DNA of 64,000 bases from CAWCXF01 sp963799455 (GTDB taxonomy: Bacteria; Pseudomonadota; Alphaproteobacteria; Rhodobacterales; Rhodobacteraceae). A program made the position numbers and the translations under genes. The number at the start of each line of letters is the position of its first letter. Position 1 is the stretch's first letter. The DNA lies in NCBI GenBank assembly GCA_963799455.1, contig CAWCXF010000004.1, forward strand, positions 1 through 64,000, read 5' to 3'. Below are positions 57,940 through 64,000 of the stretch, in pieces. The notes beneath the pieces are model-generated. The model searched no databases and was not told the DNA's origin. It saw only the letters and a program-made list of their open reading frames with translations.

Positions 57940-58891
57940 ATGAAGAAGATCGTCGTGGTGGGCGAGATCCTCGCCGAGATCATGGCCGACGCCGTCGGCT
58001 GCGGCTTCACCGGGCCCATCGCCCTGACCGGCCCCTACCCCTCGGGCGCGCCGGCCATCTTCGCGAGCCAGGCCGCCCGCCTCGGCCAGCCCTGCGCCAT
58101 CGTGTCGGCCGTCGGAGACGACGATTTCGGCCGCGTGAACCTGAGCCGGCTGCGCGCGGACGGGGTCGATGTCTCGGGCGTGCGGACCTGTCCGGACCGC
58201 CCCACCGGCACCGCCTTCGTGCGCTACCGCGCGGACGGCAGCCGGGACTTCGTGTTCAACATCCGCCACAGCGCCTGCGGCGCGCCGGAGCGGGGCGCGG
58301 CGTCGCGCGCCGTGCTGGAGGGCGCGGACCATCTGCACGTGATGGGATCGTCGCTCTCGACCCCCGAGTTCGCGGCGCTCGCGCGCGAGACGGCGCGGGC
58401 CTTGAAGGCGCGGGGCGGCACGGTCTCCTTCGATCCGAACCTGCGCCACGAGATGCTCGGCGCGCCGCGGCATGGCCGACGCGATGGCCGAGATCCTGTC
58501 CCTCGCCGATCTCTTCCTGCCCAGCGGCGAGGAGCTGGCGCTGCTGACGCGGGCCGAGGACGAGGACGGCGCGATGGCCGAGCTTCGCGCCATGGGCCTG
58601 ACGGTCGTCCACAAGCTCGGCGCGCGCGGGCGTGCGGCTCCATGACGGGGCAGGCACGATCTTCCAGGCCCCCTTCGCGGTCACGGAGGTCGATCCCACC
58701 GGCGCCGGGGACTGCTTCGGCGGCGCCTTCACCGCGCTGTGGCTGCGCGGCACCGAGCGGGCCGAGGCCCTGCGCCTCGCCGCCGCCGCCGGCGCCCTGG
58801 CCGTCACCGCCCGCGGGCCGATGGAGGGCGCGAGCGATCTCGACGCCCTGCGGCGCTTCGCCGACGGCGCCGAGGAAAGGCCACCGCATGA
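57940..58891 (+). pseudogene. PfkB-family sugar kinase, two or three frameshifts
   Basis: Ribokinase-like kinase of about 317 residues. Start MKKIVVVGEILAEIMADAVG; AIFASQAARLGQPCAIVSAV and GDDDFG (substrate side), then after a slip near 58468 MADAMAEILSLADLFLPSGE, a second slip near 58628, and VTEVDPTGAGDCFGGAFTAL with the catalytic GAGD. To end cleanly (RGKATA then TGA overlapping the next ATG) a third slip near 58865 is needed. Phosphorylates a ketose; next to GatZ a tagatose or fructose kinase is likely. Multiple slips in a short gene could be real decay or poor sequence. Confidence 0.78.
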
Positions 58892-60145
58892 CCCATCCCC
58901 TCATGGAGATCGTGGAGCGCTGGAGCGCGGGCGCCCCCGTCGGCATCACCTCGGTCTGCTCCGCCCATCCGGTCGTCATCGAGGCCGCGCTGCGCCTGGC
59001 GCTGGAGAACGACCGCCCGGTCCTGATCGAGGCGACCTGCAACCAGGTGAACCAGGACGGCGGCTACACCGGGATGACCCCGCAGGGCTTCCGCGGACTT
59101 CGTGGAGGGGCTCGCGGGCGAGGTCGGGATCGACCCCGGCCGCATCGTCCTCGGCGGCGACCATCTGGGCCCGAACCCCTGGAAGGCGCTGCCGGCCGAC
59201 GAGGCGATGGCCAAGGCCGAGGCCATGATCGCCGCCTTCGCGGGCGCGGGCTTCACCAAGCTCCATCTCGACTGCTCGATGGGCTGCGAGGGCGAGCCGG
59301 GCGCCTTGGGCGACGACGTGGTCGCCGCGCGCGCCGCCCGCCTCGCCGCCGTGGCCGAGGCGCATGCCGGCGCGCGGCGCCCCGTCTACGTCATCGGCAC
59401 CGAGGTCCCCGTCCCGGGCGGCGCGACCGAGGCGCTGGATCGCCTGGAGGTCACCTCCCCGGCGGACGTGGCCGAGACCCATCGCATCCATCGAGAGGCC
59501 TTCGACGCCGCCGGGCTCGCGGACGCCTTCGGCCGGGTCGTCGGCCTCGTCGTGCAGCCGGGGGTCGAGTTCGGCCACTCCGATGTCGTCCGTTTCGACC
59601 CGGAGGCCGCGCGCGATCTGACGGCCTCCCTCGCGGACATGCCGGGGACGGTCTTCGAGGCCCACTCGACCGACTACCAGACCGAGGGCGCCCTGCGGGC
59701 CCTCGTGACGGGGGGCTTTTGCATCCTCAAGGTCGGGCCCTGGCTCACCTTCGCGCTACGCGAGGCGCTCTACGGCCTCGACGCGGCCGCCGACGCCCTG
59801 GATGGGCGGCCCCCCGAGGGCCGGCTGATGGGCGCCATGGAGGCGGTCATGCAGGCCGCCCCCGACGACTGGCGCAGATACTACGAGGGCGGCGAGGCCG
59901 AGCTCTGGCTCCAGCGCCATTTCAGCCACTCGGACCGCATCCGCTACTACTGGCCCGACCCGGCCGCGCGGGCGGCCGTGGAGGCCCTCTCCGGGCGCCT
60001 CGCGGGCCGCACGATCCCCGGGCCCGTCCTGAGCCAGTTCCTCCCGGACCTGGAAGGGATCCGGGGAGGCGTGGACATGGACCGCGCCGCCATCGCCGCC
60101 GTCCAGCGCGTCCTGCGCATCTACGACCGCGCCGTGGCGGGCTGA
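58888..60145 (+). pseudogene. gatZ: GatZ/KbaZ-family protein (tagatose-phosphate aldolase subunit or epimerase), +1 frameshift
   Basis: 418 residues once one G is removed near 59093. N-part MEIVERWSAGAPVGITSVCSAHP, EATCNQVNQDGGYTGMTP; after the slip DFVEGLAGEVGI, VLGGDHLGPNPW, HLDCSMGCEGEPG, FEAHSTDYQTE, FCILKVGPWLTFALREAL. No GatY catalytic aldolase gene accompanies it. Stand-alone GatZ-type proteins (COG4573) have been described as D-tagatose 6-phosphate 4-epimerases, which would complete a galactitol pathway with SmoS and the PfkB kinase. ATGA overlap with the kinase end supports an operon. Confidence 0.8.
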
Positions 60146-60369
60146 TCGCTGGCGGCGCTCGACGCGCCGTCTCCCGCCCGAACCGTGGCCTCCTGTGCCG
60201 GGCACAGCGCCAGCGCTTCGCAGGCGGTGCGACGGGGCTGACAGGCGACGCCGAGGCGACGCTGAGCGTCGAGTTCGACGTCGTGCGGCCCGAGCCGCTC
60301 GATCATCGCGTGCGCCGCGCGCGAGCTGAGAGGTGGCTTGGCCTGTCTGGACGGCGTCGGGGCTGCTGG
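60146..60369. other. gap after the gatZ-like gene
   Basis: 224 bases that read only as junk in all frames; transition into the transposase graveyard. Confidence 0.3.
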
Positions 60370-61310
60370 TGAGGGGATCTCCGCCCTGGTCGGGCCGCCG
60401 CCGGGATCGGCGTCGGCCGGTCGAGGTGGGCCTGGTCCGGGCGTCTGCCTGCCGAGCGACGGATGCGGCCGCGGGCCGTCGTGGGGGTCGCGGTGGCGAC
60501 CGATCGAGGCCCTCGCCTCGGAGGCGCTCTCGCAGGCGCGAGGGCGGACCTCCTCGTGCCTCACCGTCCGCCAGGGGCGCTCGACGGAGACGGTGTCGCG
60601 CCCCCCGTCGCTGCCCCCCGTCGCTGCCCCCCGCGCTCCCCCGTCGCGGCCCCCCCTCGCTGCCCCCCGCGCGCCCCTCCGCGCGCGCGCCGACCGTCCA
60701 TGCCGACGGCGATCTCGGCGTCCTGCGGCCCCGCGGCGAAGCCCGGGCCGGTGGGCTGCGGGCCCCGGCCGGTGTCGGGAGATCCCCGGCCGGCCGTGGC
60801 GGCCGAGCGCCTCCTCCAGCGCCTCGACGCACAAGCCGGCCGTCAGCGTGGTCGACGGCCGCCAGGCCACCCCGGATCACGTCCGGGGCAGGCCCTTCGC
60901 CTCGAAGGCCGGGCCGTGGCTCCGCCTCGGTCGCCTCGTCCTGGCCCCCCTCGCCGCCGCCATCACGCCGACCTCGCGCGGAGCGTCCCCTCGGCGCGCG
61001 CCCGGCCGGATCCCCCTGGCCGCCTCTGCGTGCCGGCTGTCGCGCGCAGCACCCGGCGTGGGCCAGGGCCGTGGGCCCCAGCAGCCCGCGCGCCGCATCA
61101 GCCGCGCCGCGCGGTGGCGTCCGAGCCCTGCGGGCGTCCGAGCCCTGCGGCCGGGGGCCTGAAGGACGGCGTGCACGCGCGGCGGCGCGCCCCGTAGGCC
61201 CCGCCGCTCTCGGCATGGTCCAGGCGGGTGGCCGCGAGCAGGGCACGATCGGCCTGGGTTCTCGCGCTCTCGGGGCGCGCGAGCGCCACGCATGAGTGCC
61301 CGCTGACCGG
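60370..61310 (-). pseudogene. degenerate IS3-family transposase orfB
   Basis: Minus-strand relic of an orfB, read through several frames. Near 61290 HSCVALARPESARTQADRAL, LAATRLDHAE, GAYGARRR; near 61090 LMRRAG-like MRRAGCWGPRPWPTPGA; near 60870 STTLTAGLCVEALEEALGRH, GRPGIS; near 60545 VERPWRTVRHEEVRPRACES, EARASIGRH and PHPSLGRQTPG. These match the order of the family ending NxRRPHSSLGxxTP. A Ser/Asp/Gly repeat expanded inside it (about 60600-60680). Long dead. Confidence 0.75.
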
Positions 61311-61314
61311 CACC

Positions 61315-61374
61315 CCCAGCACCCGGCCCAGCACCCGGCCCAGCACCCGGCCCAGCACCCGGCCCAGCACCCGG
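61315..61374. repeat. 12-bp tandem repeat, about 5 copies
   Basis: CCCAGCACCCGG units, placed where orfA and orfB of the dead IS3 element would meet. It is a slippage product in non-coding DNA. Confidence 0.85.
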
Positions 61375-61829
61375 ACAGGCCAGACCTCGCGGCGCTCATC
61401 GAAGGCCCGAACCTCGTCGGGGGGCCGCGTCCCTCGGACGAGCGCGGCCTCCCGCGAGGCATGCCGCGCTCCATCTGAAGCCGGGCGCTCTCGGCCGCCG
61501 GGCCGGCCGGGGACGGGCCCGGCACCATCGGCGCGGCCCGGCGCCGTGGCGCCCCCGCTCCCGGCCCGCCGCGGCGCTGGCTCCGCCGTCCGCGGCGCCT
61601 CGTGAAGCCCGCGCCCCTCGGCCGCCCCGACGATCGTCAGCCCGGGCGTCGCGCACCCGCTCCACCGCCTCGCGCCCGAACGCCTCGCCGAGCCCCCGCC
61701 GTCGTCCGCCCTCGCCCATCCCCCCTCCCCCAAGGCCTCCCGACCCTGCTCGGAGCGTCCACCGAGCCGGCTCTCCCGCAATTTGCGTGGATCACGGGCG
61801 GGGGGTCTGCCAGGTGGCCGTGGCTTCAT
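61375..61829. other. decayed stretch between two transposase relics
   Basis: About 450 bases. Probably the former orfA side of the IS3 relic, but no helix-turn-helix can be recognised. Confidence 0.3.
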
Positions 61830-62240
61830 CGCCTCGGCCCCTGAACGCCACGCGGAACAGCCCTTTGGGGGCCGGGCAAGGGTGCCGGGCCCAGCCGCTG
61901 GGCGATGGCCTCCACGCGAAGTGCGGAAGAGCCGCCGAACCCAGGCAAGATCACCTCGTGCCGAGGCTCGCACCCGGCGGCATCGCCGTCATGGACACCC
62001 TCGCCCGCCACAAGAGCCTCACGGTCGCAGAAGCCGTCCAGGCGGCCGGTGCCGAGCTGCGCTTCCTTTCGCCCTGCTCGCCGGACCTCAACCCCATCGA
62101 GAGCGTCGTCGCAGAGCTCAAGGCGCCGCCCGCAACCGAGACGCCCTCCGGAAGCACCGTCCGCCCCCTGCCCGACGCCCCCCCCGGAGGGCGCCAACCG
62201 CTTCAGCGCCGCCGCAGGCTCACCTCCGAGCGATGGGCGA
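61830..62240 (+). pseudogene. IS630-family transposase relic, C-terminal part
   Basis: Plus strand. LVPRLAPGGIAVMDTLARHK, then AVQAAGAELRFLSPCSPDLN and PIESVVAELKA, corresponding to LVPTLxPGDIVVMDNLGSHK ... AGAxLxFLPPYSPDLNPIEQVFAKLK of IS630/ISRSO5 DDE enzymes. The conserved Asn of MDNLGSHK and the Tyr of YSPDLNP are altered, and the frame slips afterwards. Dead element. Confidence 0.78.
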
Positions 62241-62330
62241 GGATCGGTCACGCGGCCGACGGGCCGAGAAGGCGGCCGGCCGGCCCGCCCCCAGAACCGT
62301 TGTGCTCCCCTGGACGCGGAGCGCACCTCG

Positions 62331-62968
<638 letters not shown>

Positions 62969-62972
<4 letters not shown>

Positions 62973-64000
62973 GAGCGGAAGATCCTCACGGGCTGGGTCT
63001 CGTGGCGCATCGAGGCGATGTCTGCGAGGAAGGCGGTGGAGGACAGTGCGTCCAGGCCCTCAACGACGGCTCGCGCCGCGACCTCGCGGCACACCGGCGC
63101 GAGGGCGGCGAGGCAGGCCTGGCCTTCCGTCTGACCCAGCGGGACCGCCCTGACCGCGGCCGAGACGAGGTTGGCGGCGAAGGCCTGGAGGTGCATCGCC
63201 GCCGCGAGCCCGAGCGGCAGGCGGCGCAGCCGCGAGGCCCGACCGAGCGCCACCGGATAGGGCGCGTCCGCGAGGTCGAGCCCCCAGACGGCGCGCAGGG
63301 CGGCGCACAGCGCCTCGCCCTGGAGCACGGCCTCGGCCAGCCGCTCGCGCGAGGGGGCGAAGGCGCGGGCCGTCTCGGCCACCGCCTGGACTTCGGCCGC
63401 GGACCCGGCGCGATGCGCCGCCGCGAGGAGGATGACGTCCGAGCGCCCCGAGCCGTGGGCGATCACGTCCGCGATCCAGTCCCGCAACGAGGCGGCGTCC
63501 GAGACGGAGCCCTCCGCGATCGCCCATTCGAGCCCGTGCGAGTAGGCGTAGGCGCCGACCGGGAAGCCGGGCGACAGCCACTGTGCGAGGGTCATCACAT
63601 CGGCGTCTGTCGCAGGGGCCTCGGGGGGAGGCTCGGTGGGCGCCTGTGGGGGCCGGGGCTCGGCGGCCTCCGTGGCGGGCGCCTCAGTGGGGGGGCCTTC
63701 GGGGCCGGGCGCGGGGGGAAAGGCCTCGGCTGGAAGGATCCGGGCGGGCCGGGGCTCGATTGGCCGGGCCTCGACAGGAGCTTCGACAGGAGCTTCGGCG
63801 GGAGCTTCGGCGGGACCGGGCGCGACGAGCGGCGCCTCCGGGAGCCAGGGCTCGACGGCTCCCGCGGCGGGAGCCTCGGTGGGGGACTCGACGGACGCCG
63901 CGCTGGGCCTGGCCTCGCCGGAGCGGGCCTCGATGAGCGCCTCGGAGACCATGGGCTCGGCGGAGGGCTCGGCGGAGGGCTCGGCGGAGGGCTCGGCGGA
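62969..64000 (-). CDS. ureF: urease accessory protein UreF with a long Pro/Ala/Glu extension (open at window edge)
   Basis: At least 343 residues, whereas UreF is usually about 225. The core begins DVMTLAQWLSPGFPVGAYAYS and HGLEWAIAEGSV, with ALRAVWGLDL, GRASRLRRLPLGLAAAMHLQ and ending VRIFRS. Before it is a region of over 130 residues rich in Pro, Ala and Glu (APAEAPVEAPVEA repeats). The frame has no stop up to position 64000, where it continues as SAEP repeats; an ATG at 63952 could also start it. So this may be a UreE-UreF fusion, joined by a low-complexity linker. UreF activates UreG for urease maturation. Confidence 0.88.
63953..64000. repeat. 12-bp tandem repeat at the right edge
   Basis: Four copies of GGCTCGGCGGAG (SAEP on the minus strand), continuing beyond the window; shorter AEAP repeats follow at 63775-63810. 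Confidence 0.85.

Overview
The window looks like a chromosome segment of a very GC-rich alphaproteobacterium, most plausibly Rhodobacterales. I judge this from three things: the smoEFGK-smoS-mtlK hexitol operon known from Rhodobacter, the carnitine/betaine gene set, and the near-exclusive G or C at third codon positions. No rRNA, tRNA or CRISPR array was found. Because of the GC bias almost every real gene carries long antisense shadows. Calls rest on protein motifs, codon usage and operon geometry.

Layout. 1-1308: amino-sugar catabolism (end of nagB, nagA; minus strand). 1309-8679: a sparse stretch with relics of an ABC ATPase, an IS66-type orf and an aldo/keto reductase. It also holds live genes: a DUF5996 protein and a divergent HxlR regulator / pirin / ring-cleaving VOC dioxygenase module. 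8680-15661: a minus-strand set for gamma-butyrobetaine/crotonobetaine and carnitine breakdown to betaine (BKACE, carnitine 3-dehydrogenase fused to a thioesterase, acyl-CoA dehydrogenase, ADP-forming acyl-CoA ligase, carnitinyl-CoA dehydratase), mostly with ATGA overlaps. 16061-24100: polysaccharide genes (heparinase II/III-like, a 58-aa orphan, wecB, wecC, a 989-aa double glycosyltransferase). 24802-29004: glyoxalase-like protein, Tat-exported small subunit plus GMC dehydrogenase, and a serine hydrolase. 29291-34315: a polyamine-type ABC transporter split by an IS3 scar and a GlcG/HbpS-like gene. 34602-35891: a HisD-family dehydrogenase, perhaps HpsN-like.

36196-49052 is a mobile island. A Tn3-family transposon (36572-44101, 38-bp terminal repeats) sits inside a mannitol dehydrogenase gene. 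Two IS1182-family copies have entered it between tnpA and tnpR, and an intact IS5-family element lies inside its right terminal repeat. Beyond it are IS3, possible Tn3, IS5 and IS21 fragments, a VapBC toxin-antitoxin pair with a palindromic operator, and an unusual two-lobed RTX protein.

49086-60145 is a hexitol regulon: binding protein, two permeases, ATPase, SDR, mannitol dehydrogenase and zinc dehydrogenase on the minus strand, plus a LacI regulator. A PfkB kinase and a GatZ-family protein diverge on the plus strand. 60146-62330 is a transposase graveyard. 62331-64000 holds ureG and an extended ureF that runs off the window.

Two window-wide features stand out. Six otherwise healthy genes carry isolated +1 frameshifts, which may be sequence errors. 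Short tandem repeats fill many intergenic gaps, and two of these arrays begin at a stop codon.
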